Shown here in pieces: positions 1 through 11,011 of a DNA stretch of 50,012 nt (position 1 is its first letter; each line of letters opens with the position of its first letter). The stretch is taken from positions 1-50,012 of the forward strand of contig JAIVFH010000209.1 in the NCBI GenBank assembly GCA_025765595.1, in the 5' to 3' direction. Below the pieces are notes generated by a model. That model was given only the letters and a program-made list of their open reading frames with translations. It searched no databases and had not been told where the DNA came from. Source of the stretch: Obelidium mucronatum (Eukaryota > Chytridiomycota > Chytridiomycetes > Chytridiales > Chytriomycetaceae). A program made the position numbers and the translations under genes.

Positions 1-9
1 TATGCTGGT

Positions 10-2988
10 TCAACAATTACAAAAGAAAAAATACCCACGTAGTTCTTTTAACCCCCTATCAAAGTCCCGAATGTTGTTTAAACCAATAAACCATGTGATG
101 ATGTTTATGATCAGATTAATCGAGCCTGGGGGGAGTGAAAGAAAATATCAAATAAGCAGCTACAACAATAAAAGAAAAAAAAAAAACCAGGAACTCACAA
201 AACAGTGCTAAAGCGTCTTTTGTAATCTCATACTTGGGATCCGTAAATACAGCACTCAAACCATAAATCACAGCCACAAAATCCGCCAACAACAGCCCCA
301 AAAACCCAAGCATGAGATATCGATTGCATTTCCGAATCGCGTTCCATCCGAATAGGTATGAAAGGACACCTGCCTGAAATGGCCACGATGGATAGAGGTA
401 GTAGCAAGTTGCGCGGTACTTTTGAATAATCGTTGGGGAATATGACTGTGGGTTCACTCGTGGGGCCCAGTATCCAGGGAGTGTTGAGCATAATGTTTTG
501 GTCCGTGATTCCCTTTTGGGAGTAGTATAGGCGGCTACCATTTGACTGACGAAACCCAACGTGAAGAAAATGTTGAGCTGTTGGAAACAAAACAAGGAGT
601 TATTCAAAATAGAACATTTTAACCAACCAATTACCTTGAGAACAAGTATAAACATGTGGTATCTTGTCATAATCCCTAGAAAGCAGTTTTTGGTTAAGCT
701 CTTTACAGGATCGCAAAACCAAAAACACATCAATTCTCAAAGTTGAAAAAAATATGCAACTCACACTTTCTCTCAATACTAGCTCCTTGAACCTGATACA
801 TACTCCACCCATACTCCTGATAAGTCTTGTACCCAAAAAAGACTCCAAACAGATTCCCCAACCCACTCACCCCACATATAATCAACTCAATCGGTCCCAA
901 TTTTAGTCAAATACCCCAAACTACTAATCAATCGACTCTCTATATCCGGATCCAAGCTCCACGGACACGTTCCTTGGAGGTTGAATGATTTTGTGCCGTC
1001 TTCGGAAACGAGGGTGAATTGGTTGATGACGGAAGGGTATGGTCCGCTTGCGTAGACGGCGACAAAGTTGACGGCGCAGGCTTTTATTTTCTTGATGTGG
1101 TTGATTTGGATGAATGAGTAGGCGAGGATTCCGAGGTTGAATAATATACATGCGATCACTTGCATCGAGTTTTTGTTCCATGCCTGCCAAGAGAAAAATA
1201 TATAAAATTAGCCAACTTCTTTCACATGCCCTTTATCCTCCTCTTGAACTTAACTGCATCCAGCAATCCAAAAGCCATAAATATCTCCCCAAATATAAAC
1301 AAACCAAAATACACCTTTTTAAAAAACAAGCCAAAAAATTAGAAAATCAAATCAAACTGCGAAAATACGAAAAAGAAGTAGAAGGAAGACAGATGGCGGT
1401 TATCGTTTCATACCAGATAGAATTGAGCACTCCCACTTGTCGACCCCCAACTCAACTCGACAAACTTCCAAACACTCCAAAGCACATAGGACTCTAAACA
1501 ACCCAAAACAATCGCCTGTATAAACCCATTTATCAGCATGATTTCTCCCCAACCGAGACCCTTTTTCGTGCTATTCGCTTTAATCGTATCGATTGCTTTA
1601 AGAACTGCCTTATTCGTTGTTGTCAGTCTCGCCGAGGCTGCCATCATGGACGGCTTAATCGACGCGCCATCATCAAAGTCCTTGTCGCTATCACTGTCCC
1701 GACGAAACACTACACTATTTCGTTTGTAATTGCTTTCGGAGTTGCTTGTTTTTTTCGAGAATCCAGAAACAACACTGAGTCTCCTTCCTTCAGTAACGCT
1801 TCGACGGCCTCCTCCTCCTCCACCTCCACCACCGCCGCTACCTCCGTATTCTTCTGCAGCTGTGGACTCGAACCCGGATGCCATACTTCCACATAATTCG
1901 CTGTCTCGCGGGAGGCTGGCTACGATTTCGTTTTCAGAGGTCATGGACAGCGATTCGCTGCCGAGTTCTTTTGGTGGAGGATTCAAGTGTAGCAGTTGCT
2001 TTACACTGCCTGTTGGGTTGAAGTGGTAAAAGACAGAGAGGTATGTTGGATACGGGTCGAGCTTTTTCTCAGGATTGGGACCAGAGTACGCTGTGTTGCC
2101 CGCAAAGATTAAAAAAAAACTTGGTTACAAAAGAGTCTCAAATCCATTCCTCTTCTTTTTGGGTTGGGGTGTTGTTCATACCTGACTGTATCCGTAACCC
2201 ATTCACAAACAGACAACTCTCATCATTCCTCAAATCCTCATCCGGATCCGGATTCGCGATATAAAGAACCGGTTTCACAAAACAAGTAGACATTACATTC
2301 TTGTAACTAACTGAAGCTTTCCGATCTGCCACGTCTAACGCCGCATCACTTCCCATCAACTCTTTCGACTCCGAAATCAGTTTAAACGCGTTCAATGATG
2401 TCGGTTCGTGTTTCCCAGAGTGATGAAGGAGGTCGGATTCCTTTTTTTTGGAATTTTTTCGAGGTAGGATTTGGGCGAAGGACATGGTGGGCATGATTCC
2501 TTTAGAGTTACGCCGTTGAGGCGGTGGATACTGGTTGCTGCGTTTGCTGCTGTGCTTGCTGCTGCGGCTGCTGTTGAGGAACCACCTAGCTCCATCGACT
2601 TGTTCGATCCATCAGATAAATGGGTCGTAGCAAAACTGACTTTACTCCCCGCCACATGACTCTTTACAGACGAGTTCCGCGACGCGGCGACAGAGTTTCC
2701 TATTTCCGGGATCGAGAGGACCCCACCCGATGTATTATTTGTTGTGGATTCCCGGCTCGGGTTGGTGGAGGTTGATTTTTTCAGTTGGGTAAAGAAGGAG
2801 GTTTGGTGGTGCGGTTGGTGTTGTCCAGACATGCGTCGTTTCGTTGAATCTTTGATCAGATCGTCGTTGGAGGCGGGTGTTACGGAGGCGCGTAAGGGGC
2901 TGTTGTTGAACATGCTCAAGGGTCGTTTGGCGGGGGCGCCGTTTCGGGGGTTTGTTGTGAGTGATCGGCGGGGCGGTGGTTCGGCCAT
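10..2988 (-). CDS. UPF0658-type Golgi apparatus multi-pass membrane protein
   Basis: Exons (complement): 2988-2512, 2440-2182, 2090-1414, 1314-1255, 1183-765, 675-635, 577-199, 125-10; about 808 aa. The N-terminal half is Ser/Asn/Ala-rich and disordered, with a long Gly run near 1800. The C-terminal half has about seven hydrophobic segments plus hallmarks of fungal UPF0658 proteins: YKTYQEYGW, a MTRYHMFILVLK helix, RYLMLGFLG and a terminal RDFDRGLK. The family's function is unknown; Golgi location is taken from the family. Two points are unsettled. The 71-nt intron 2441-2511 (GTAACT...AAAAAG) is inferred only because it restores frame. One extra base near 897 (a GGG run in coding sense) must be skipped to join TKIG to PIELII; with it removed the exon lengths sum to a multiple of three. 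The fused N-terminal region could be a separate domain. Confidence 0.68.
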
Positions 2989-3123
2989 TTTTTTGTACAG
3001 ATTCAGGATTTTACTTGTTGGTTGGTTTATAGTTGCTTTTTGTTTGAAGTTGTTGTTGGTACGCGTTGTTTGGAGGTATTCTCTGAACTGCTCTGTAACA
3101 CCCTTAAAACAGCTGGTCACCAC

Positions 3124-4391
3124 CGCTAAGCTAATCGAAATGAATCTGGCCTGAAGCTGGGTTTTGGTAATCGCTGTGTGTGCTGGTTGATCAGCTGCAA
3201 GTCGGAAAAAAAAACAGAGAATCAGAGATTGTCACACCAGAGATTTTTCAAACTTGGGCTGACGATTAACACAAATTGCAGTAATAAATGGACTATAAAG
3301 ACTTACAGCTATAGTTGGATCGAATCCAACTACCACACGCTTTGTTTACTGTTTGTACTCTTTATTTGTTGTGTGGTGTACCGTGTTTGTAACCCCTGTT
3401 AATGCAAATGCAGAAAGCTTTGATTTCTTGTCTGTAACTGTCTTATTATTAAAAGAAACAAATATCAATATGCAAAGAGATCTCATCGTTTCAGTGCTGT
3501 TTCAGTGTAATGACCCCCCTGCCAAGGTCAACTCTGACTGATGGGATCATTCAGGACTTGTGAAGGTCGAGGGAATTGCGCTCTTGATGGTGAAAACTGC
3601 CTGCCGGGAACTACAATCATTCAAGTACCCTCAGTTGCTAGTGCTGAATCATACCCTGCGGAAAAGTTTGCTGATAGAGCACTGCTTCGTCAACGGCCAT
3701 TACAGAAACATCAAAAATGTTAACATCTTGGTTGCTGATGTATACAGCAATGAATTCAACACGTCAAGTGGGAATTTGGAACGGCACTGTAATTTGACTT
3801 GTACCCCAGTGATGCACCTCGCCAAATGCCATTTGGAGTAGACTTGGTCTTCCACATTGTTCATATCTTCTTGTGAGTTTGGTGTGGATGACACTAGTGA
3901 CGCGTGCACCATGCAAACCTACTCATGTCTAACAGATACAGTTGAAAAGACCATAATTTCAAAGCTTCTCAGATGGAAACTGCACTTCACAGAAGTTCCC
4001 GGAAGATTTGATGCGTTTAACAAGGCATCCTTGTCCATTGAAGAAGTTTCAAAGGTAGTGGATGCCTTGTTTAATTCAAAGTCAAGTGACATCCATCACA
4101 GCTCCAACTATTTGCAATCCATGCCCGGAAAAACCTGTCCGGCATCCAACTCAAAATTGTAGACATCATGATTGTGGATTCTGGATGGGGTCAAGGTGTT
4201 GAGATTGTCTAGCCAAGGATAAAGTTGCCTGTTTCCAGCTCTGTGAAGGATAGGTTTAGCAATATAATCAAACTGCATCAGATTTCAATTCATAAATATT
4301 GACCCAAGAATATAGAAATGTACTCATGAAACAAAAAGAAACCTTGTGAGAACTTGCATTTACCATATGTAATTAATGAACTTTCTACTTT
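3124..4391. other. No recognised gene; relic open stretch 3542-4162 (+)
   Basis: This 1.3-kb stretch lies between two minus-strand genes. On + one frame runs from about 3542 to 4162, roughly 200 codons, broken only by one in-frame TAG at 3839-3841. The predicted peptide (for example KNVNILVADVYSN) has alternating hydrophobic residues loosely like the leucine-rich fragment at 35.3 kb, but I cannot assign a family. It has no signal peptide or clear splice sites. I read it as a decayed gene or an exon of an unrecognised one. The rest is AT-rich spacer. Confidence 0.25.
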
Positions 4392-7300
4392 TTATTTCCC
4401 AGCAATTGCACACAAAGATTTCAAGTACTTTTCAAACACCAACCCAATATAGTCAATTTGTACAACTTCCTCCCAAGTCCCAGCTCCCCGTAACTGCAAA
4501 ACATACTCAGGCGTCACCTCCATTTGTTCCTTCTTCACTAAATGCTTAGCCTCCATAAACACAGGAAGCTCAGGGAACTCCAACAGCTCCAACTCATGAA
4601 CCCCTGAAACCTGGCGAACAACATGTTTCCCTGTACTCAACGGCTCCGCAGCCTGACTCAACGCAACTGCGTCCAAGTCCAATTCATCAACTAGAATCGG
4701 AGCTTTCCAAACTTCACAGACACTTGAATCCAATATGGTTTTACAAACATTCTTTACAACTGCAGGCCAATACACTGCCTTGTTGCTGATGGGTTCTAAA
4801 TCAAGTTTTACGGGTGATTGGCCCTTCACTTGGATCGAAATCTTGTTGTATTTGATGGTTGGACAAATGATGACAGGGACCCAGACAAATTCCCCGACAA
4901 TAAGTGGTTCGTTTGGCTTTCACCTTATTGGTGGGTAGAAATACACCGAATCGCGGTAGGGTTTCCAAGGGAGACTGCGCTATTCGGTTGATTTTTTCAA
5001 GGAGTAGTTCAACGTCGTGGGGCATTGGAATTGAAACAGAAAGGTATGGGTTGCTGGGTTGTGGATCTGGGGCAAATGTCGGCACTGAGGGTGTGATCAC
5101 CGGTGCAAAAGAAACCCCTGTTCCTGAAGCAAGATCTGCGCTTACTCCAGTGGCACTCCGATGCCCTGTACTCGGACGAGGAGAGCTACTTCCACCCAAG
5201 GCCAGAATCAAGTCCGCTTGGTTTTGAGAAGACAAACCAACGGAATCATACGCGTTTTCGGACTGGGTAGGACTGCTCGGAAGATGCGAGACGGGTAACG
5301 GTTCAAACAGTGGATTTACAGTCTGACCGACAGCAACGCCAGTCACGATAGGAGCCGGCAGTGGATTTTGCAAGGAATCTTCCGCCACTTTAACGCGCTT
5401 TCGATCACTTTCATGATTGCCATCTTTATCCTTCTCGTTTTGCTCTTGTCCCGAATTCGCCGACACCTCGCTTCTCTTTCTTTTTTGAAGTCTCTCGGTC
5501 AACGCTGCATTCAGCAATTCGACAATAGTCTTGATTTTCTCAACGTTCTTCATCTTTGGCAAGAGTTGTTGAACGTCAGCTAAAGGAATTGGAGGTTCCA
5601 GCTTTGGATTCAGCAATAACAGCCGATCCAATCCCGCATTCACTTGTTCTTGTGAGAAGCCCTTTGAATGCGATGAGTGAACTGCTGTGGTTGTGTCCGC
5701 GTGTAGAGGTACAGAAGTGAGTCGTCTCTTTTTCTCTAACGGTATTGGAGCGGAGTCTGAATTTGACGAAGAGGGGTCTGACATGTGTCGAAATGGTTGC
5801 GGGTGTTCAGCCGTGGGCTTTGTCGACTCAGTAGGTTCCTGACGGAGAAGGGATGACTTAAGCTCAGAAGATGAATGGGGTTGGTCCCGTTTCGATTCGG
5901 ATTCTTCAAAGCTTCCCTTTCGCTTTGGGGAAACAACAACATTTCGTTGTTCAGAATCCGATGATCGCGAGATGAGCGCGTCCTTGATTGCATTATTCTT
6001 TGTTTGACTTTTCTGCGGTGAACCAACTTCGGAACAAGTCGTTGGTAGTTGTTGGACTGGGGACATGGAGCCGTTCAGAACGTCAACGCCAGTGTCTGGC
6101 ACAGCTTCAGAAGTCGTTTCAGTTATCTGTGTCGAGTTTTTGAAACCAGAAGCGGCTGGCTCAGACAGTTTCTCAGAGCTCGCCGATGCTCCAAGACTGG
6201 CAAGCCGTAGTTGCTTTAGTTCCTCCAAATTCATCCTCAACTCTGCACTTGGTTTTTGTCGCTCATTTTTGTCAACTGTACTGATGGACGCGGGAGAAAG
6301 AGATTTTTTCTTTGTGTTGTTGATACCCACTGTGGCAGCTTTTGGAACTGCCACAACCGCCGGTGGAGTACTTTTGGAACTTTTTGGTGGTGGGGTGGCA
6401 TCTTTTGAACGAGACTCCGTAGTTTGCAGCTCCACAAACGACCCGGTGCTCTGCTCTGACGGTTGCTGGTCCTGCGTCTTTGAAGTAGAAGCAGGAGAGC
6501 CTGTTTCGGTAACCTTGCTGACATCTGTCGATGCATTTTTCATGGGAGAAGCACTTGCATCAACCACCGCACCACTCGACACAGCCGCACCTGTTGCTGC
6601 AGCAGGCACTACACTTTGCGGTTTTTTCATTGACTCCCAGTAAAAATCCAACCGCTTCTTGGTCGCGTCGATAATACTTTTTGAAATGTAGATTTCTCCA
6701 GGAGCCGCCTTTGCTTGTAATTCAATTTTTTTCCTCTACAACAACAACAAAAACAACAAAGAAGAAAAGTTTCCGTTAGTGGATGTTGGGATTCAACCAA
6801 GAGAAAACGAAAGAGAAAATGAATAAATAAATCAACTCTTACAATCAACATCAACACGTATTTGGTTTTATCATCTGTCGCAAAAAACGCGTCCATTTGA
6901 TCCCACCGTTCTTGATAATGTTTTATAGATTCAAACTTTTCCAGAATGTAAGCTTGATCGGCGGGACTCACTATTTTTTTTTTATGAAAATGCGAAAGGA
7001 GTTCTTTTTGTTAAAATGGCTCATTCATTCACTCAAGTAAAAAGAATATGTCAATATACCGTTCAAAGGGGCCGGTCCTTGGGGTTTCTGAACTGCTGAA
7101 TTCGGTCTCGGTGGCGGTGGTGGCGTTACTTTCTGCGGTGGTGGTGGCGACACTTTCTGAGTAGACAAAGTTGCTTGGACAGAAACTGTAGGCGGCGGCT
7201 TGGCTACCACTACTGGCGGCGCTGAATTCGCCTGCACAAGGCCACCAGTCTTTTCAATTTCATTACCAGAAACGCCAACCTTTGAACGCGATTCTACATC

Positions 7301-9160
7301 ACCCAATGGACTTTCAGTCGCGGGTCCCGTCAAACTCGCAGAAGTCGTCGCAAACAGTAAGGCTTCTGATACATGCGTTTCCAGACAATTGGATTCAACT
7401 GAAGGTGGAGATTTGCGTGCGGTTTGTGACGGTTCTATTGCAGGTGCAGGTTGTTGAATAGAAGCTGAAGTTTGAGCATGCGACACGGACGCAGGCGGAA
7501 ATTGTGACCGAGGAACACCCAGCGGGCTCTTTAATGAATTTTGCTGTGTTATCGCCTGTTTTGCCGGTAAAGGGATTTTCGGAAAGCTTTCAATAAAAGC
7601 GTTGGAATCCGCTTTTCTGCCAGAAGAGCTTGCTAATGGGAGGAGTGAAGCGTTACAAGAGGGCGGTAATTCCTGGTGCAGCGGGGGTTTCGACAACAAA
7701 GAACCAGACTTGTTTGATGGTGTAGTGATTTTTGCCGCCTGCGATGAAGCGCTAGCAGCATTGAACGGCATTTTCAGCGGAATAGTTTGACTCATTAGGC
7801 TATTCAGCATTTCTTCTCTGGTTGCAAACGTGCGATACAACGGCTTAATGGAAACCGCTGGCGTTTCTGACGAAGCTGTAGTTGGCGGCGAGGACACAGT
7901 ATTCGTTGGAATCGTGATATAAGAGGTGGATGGCGCGTCGCGCAGACCCGGGGATGGATTTGTGGGCGTGACTTCACGCTTTTTGGAGCCATTGGATGCT
8001 CTTCGAAGAGCGAGAAGAGGTATATCCTCGTCACTATCGGTTTCGCTTCCTGCATTTGTTGTTACCGAAAGTGAGGAGTGGGCAAAAGGCCGCATGATCT
8101 GAATGGTTGGTTTTGCGGGCGAGGTTTGGATGTGGGATGGGGGGTTTGCGGCAAGTGGTTGAGAAGTTGGCAATATTGGTTCTGTTTTCAGAATCGAAGA
8201 AACAGAAGACTCTCGACTTGGTGCTGTTGAAGCTTCCCGCGACACAACGGAGCCAACGAGTGAAGCCGAAATTGAGCCGCTTGAAAGAGGAGTAGGAGCA
8301 GCATGATCAGCTCTAGCACCATTATCAGGATTATTTGGAGCAGCAGCATTAGCAGCATTAGCAGCGGCAGCAGCGGCTCTTTTCATTTCGCGTTCCTCCT
8401 TCATTCTCGCAATTTTCATATCCAATGACATTTTCCCCATCGCAGGGCGAGCGTTCGATGTGGTGGTATTATGCGAAGAAACTGATGCTGTTTGTACAAT
8501 GCTGGGAGTTGAAATAGTTTCAGGAGGTGGTTGGGCAGACACGTTTTTCGGAGCTTCAACGGCTGCAGAAGATATGGGAGTCGAAGCTCTGCTTTTAGCA
8601 GGCGATGACGGTGTTCCCGATGCCGCCCGCGGAGAGCATACTTTACAAGAACAAGTTGATTCCGGCTCAGAAACGCGTCGTATCAAATATTCCAAGTGCG
8701 GTTGGAATTCTACAGAGCTAACCATCGTTCTTAAATTTTAGTTTTCAAAAGCAGGGGGAGAAAGATGCATTGAAATTCCAAAACCTTGCAAATCTTCTTT
8801 TTGATGGATGCCCGTATAGGTACTTGTCTTTTCGTTCTTTGCCGTCAGTCAGGAGCGTTGTTTTTAAATACAGCTTGTAGCCTGCAGGGAAGCCGCTGAG
8901 CAGGGCGGTTGGCGGGATGGAAGTATCGATCAATGTGTTTGATAGCAGCTGAAAGCTTTTTGGATGCGCGGTATAAGCGGCTCGTGCCTGGCGTGGGAGT
9001 GAGTGGGATCAAAGCCAAGCATCGCACCACTTACCGCCGCAGACAGTTTCTCCAGCCAGATTGCGGCATCAGCTTCAGCTTCGAATGGAGGCGGCGTTTG
9101 GTCGGACTGCACGGCGTCACTGGGTGGTAGTGGAAGTAGCATCCTGTGACTTCCTTGCAT
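4392..9160 (-). CDS. CLR2: Clr2-type transcription-silencing protein (heterochromatin regulator)
   Basis: Exons (complement): 9160-9035, 8987-8785, 8717-7060, 6970-6843, 6735-4392; about 1485 aa. Exons 2-3 give YLYGHPSKRRF, then VEFQPHLEYLI and a CSCKVCSP motif, matching the N-terminal Clr2_transil domain. The C-terminus carries GEFVWVP...YWPAVV, like the chromatin-reader-like Clr2 domain. The middle (residues about 160-1200) is Ser/Pro/Ala-rich and disordered, with a poly-Ala run near 8350. In fission yeast Clr2 belongs to SHREC, the deacetylase/remodeller complex silencing heterochromatin; the same role here is inference. One extra A in an AAA run near 4922 must be skipped to join LPTNKV to KPNEPLIVGEF; without it the exons sum to a multiple of three. 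The 47-nt first intron is unusually short. The start lies 33 bp from divergent GPN3. Confidence 0.8.
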
Positions 9161-9193
9161 ATTTATTATTTTTCTTGAAGAAAAACAGACAAA
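9161..9193. promoter_or_regulatory. 33-bp divergent intergenic region between CLR2 and GPN3
   Basis: Only 33 bp separate the two start codons, so each 5' UTR and core promoter must overlap the other gene. The stretch is AT-rich with no TATA box that I can identify. If the CLR2 start is instead a Met about 17 codons upstream, the 5' ends overlap even further. Confidence 0.45.
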
Positions 9194-10175
9194 ATGGGAA
9201 AGCTCTGCCAACTAGTTATGGGGCCAGCAGGAAGCGGGAAATCCACCTTCTGCGCAACGATAATGACCCACTGCCAGTCGATTGGACGTAGCGTGCATCT
9301 GGTGAATTTGGATCCAGCAGCAGAACACTTTGAATACAAGCCATCGATTGACATTCGAGATTTGATTACCCTCGAAGACGTTGTAGAAGAATTGCAATAT
9401 GGGCCGAACGGAGGTCTCGTCTACTGCCTAGAGTGAGCTGCTTTCACATCCGAACTGAACCACCAACTGACACCTCAAAAAAAAAACAAAACAAAAAAAA
9501 AAAAACACTCTTCCGAATCAACCGCAAAAAAGATACCTTGTAAACAACATCGAATGGCTCGAAGAACAGATCCAAAACTTTGAAGACGACTATTTAATTA
9601 TCGACTGTCCAGGACAAATAGAGCTCTACACACATTTCCCCATCATGAAGAACATTGTGAAATGTCTGGAACGAAACGGATATAGAACTTGTGGCGTTTA
9701 TTTGCTGGATTCGCAGTTTGTTCAAGACGTGAGCAAGTTTTTCAGTGGAGTCATGAGTGCAATGAGTGCAATGGTGCAGTTGGAGGTACCGCATATAAAC
9801 GTAATGAGCAAAATGGATCTGTTGGGGGATCGGGCACAGTCTTTTGAGCTAGAGAGGTTTGTTTTATTGTTTTCAGCGTTTTTTGGACGTGTTATTCATT
9901 TCTTTGCGCTCAGATACTTTGATCCGGATCCTACGCTTTTACTAGAAGATGCAAACAAAGATAGCAGCCCGAAGCTGCATGCGTTGAACCGCGCGCTTGT
10001 TCAGCTGATTGAGGAATTCAACATGGTCTCGTTCTTGCCCCTCAATATCCACGATGAGGATTCGGTCACGCTTGTCCTGTCGCACATTGACAATGCGATC
10101 CAGTATGGCGAAGACGTGGAGCCGAAGGAGCCGAAGGACATGGAAGAGGGCGACGAAGACTTTGACTACGAGTAA
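9194..10175 (+). CDS. GPN3: GPN-loop GTPase 3
   Basis: Exons 9194-9432, 9533-9856, 9914-10175; 274 aa, close to the usual length. The N-terminus has the P-loop GPAGSGKST, then NLDPAAE, the family-defining Gly-Pro-Asn loop (YGPNGG), DCPGQIELY as the switch II/G3 region and a SKMDLL G4 motif. GPN3 works with GPN1 and GPN2 in assembly and nuclear import of RNA polymerase II. The C-terminus is acidic. The introns are 100 and 57 nt with clean junctions. Nothing is broken. The placement against GPN1/2 rests on the NLDPAAE context and the first-exon sequence. Confidence 0.95.
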
Positions 10176-10203
10176 TCTCTGAATAAAAACAAAACCAAAA
10201 CAA

Positions 10204-10928
10204 ATGGCTTCGTGGCTGCCGCTCGAGTCGAACCCCGATGTGCTCAACGCCGCGCTCGCGCGCCTCGGCGTCTCAGGCGGCTCGTTCAGCGACGTGTGGG
10301 GGACTCGATGCGGAGGCGCTTGCGTTTGTGGCGCAGCCGGTGCTTGCGGTGCTGCTGCTGTTTCCTGTTTCTGTAGTTGAAAAGGGTACTAGGAAGGACA
10401 AGGGGCACCGCACCCAGTCAGCACCGCCCGCGCGCCGCTGTTCATCAAGCAGACGATCGCCAACGCGTGCGGCACGATCGCGCTGCTGCACGCCGTGCTC
10501 AACAACAGCCGCGCGCTGACTCTCGCCGGCGCCAGCAACGCGCTGGCCGCTCGCCTGCGGCCGCTGACGCCCGACGCGCGCGCGGCGGCGCTGGAGGCCG
10601 ACGACGCCGTGAAGACAATCCACGCGGCGTCGGCGACGGAGGGGTGCGTTGCGGCTTTTGTTGTTGTTGTTTCCTGACTCCCGCTGCAGGCAAACGGAAG
10701 CGCCATCGGCCGACGAAGACGTTGATTTGCATTTTATTGCCTTTGTCGAGTCCGAGGGGAGAGTCTTTGAATTAGATGGCCGCAAAGAGGAATCCCGTTG
10801 ATCACGGCAGCACTTTGGAACTGGGCTTTCTGCAGAGCGCAGTGCAAGTGATTCAAAACAAGTTTATTGCTTTGGATCCAGAGGGAAACAACTTTACAGT
10901 TATTGCTCTTTCCCAGAACCAAGAATAA
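10204..10928 (+). CDS. YUH1: Ubiquitin C-terminal hydrolase (UCH-L3/Yuh1 type), frame-interrupted
   Basis: Peptidase C12 deubiquitinase that trims small adducts from the ubiquitin C-terminus. The N-terminus [12 protein letters not shown], the catalytic Cys block [17 protein letters not shown], the catalytic His in DLHFIAFV and Asp in ELDGRK all align in order with UCH-L3; the end is DHGSTL...[10 protein letters not shown]. Two single-base disruptions break the frame. An extra G in a run of five at 10299-10303 follows DVWG, and an extra base near 10782-10785 follows DGRK. An intron of 32-55 nt lies near 10367-10421 (boundary unsettled); another runs from about 10643 to the CTGCAG at 10689. The first 450 bp are strongly GC-rich, the last exon AT-rich. 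It could be a recent pseudogene or carry assembly insertions; all catalytic residues survive. Confidence 0.8.
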
Positions 10929-11011
10929 AGAAGTATTATGAATACTATTTTTTTTAGCTGCAAAACTTGTCCACAACCTCAACAGCAACAAAAAAAGCAC
11001 AACCGCGAAAG

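Noticed and set aside
6065..6643. 192-codon + strand frame opposite Clr2
   Set aside because: It lies over a Ser/Pro/Thr-rich disordered segment of a gene with recognised domains at both ends; no independent feature.
10204..10928. UCH gene as a foreign insertion because of high GC
   Set aside because: Only the 5' part is GC-rich; the last exon matches the surroundings and the gene belongs to a universal eukaryotic family.
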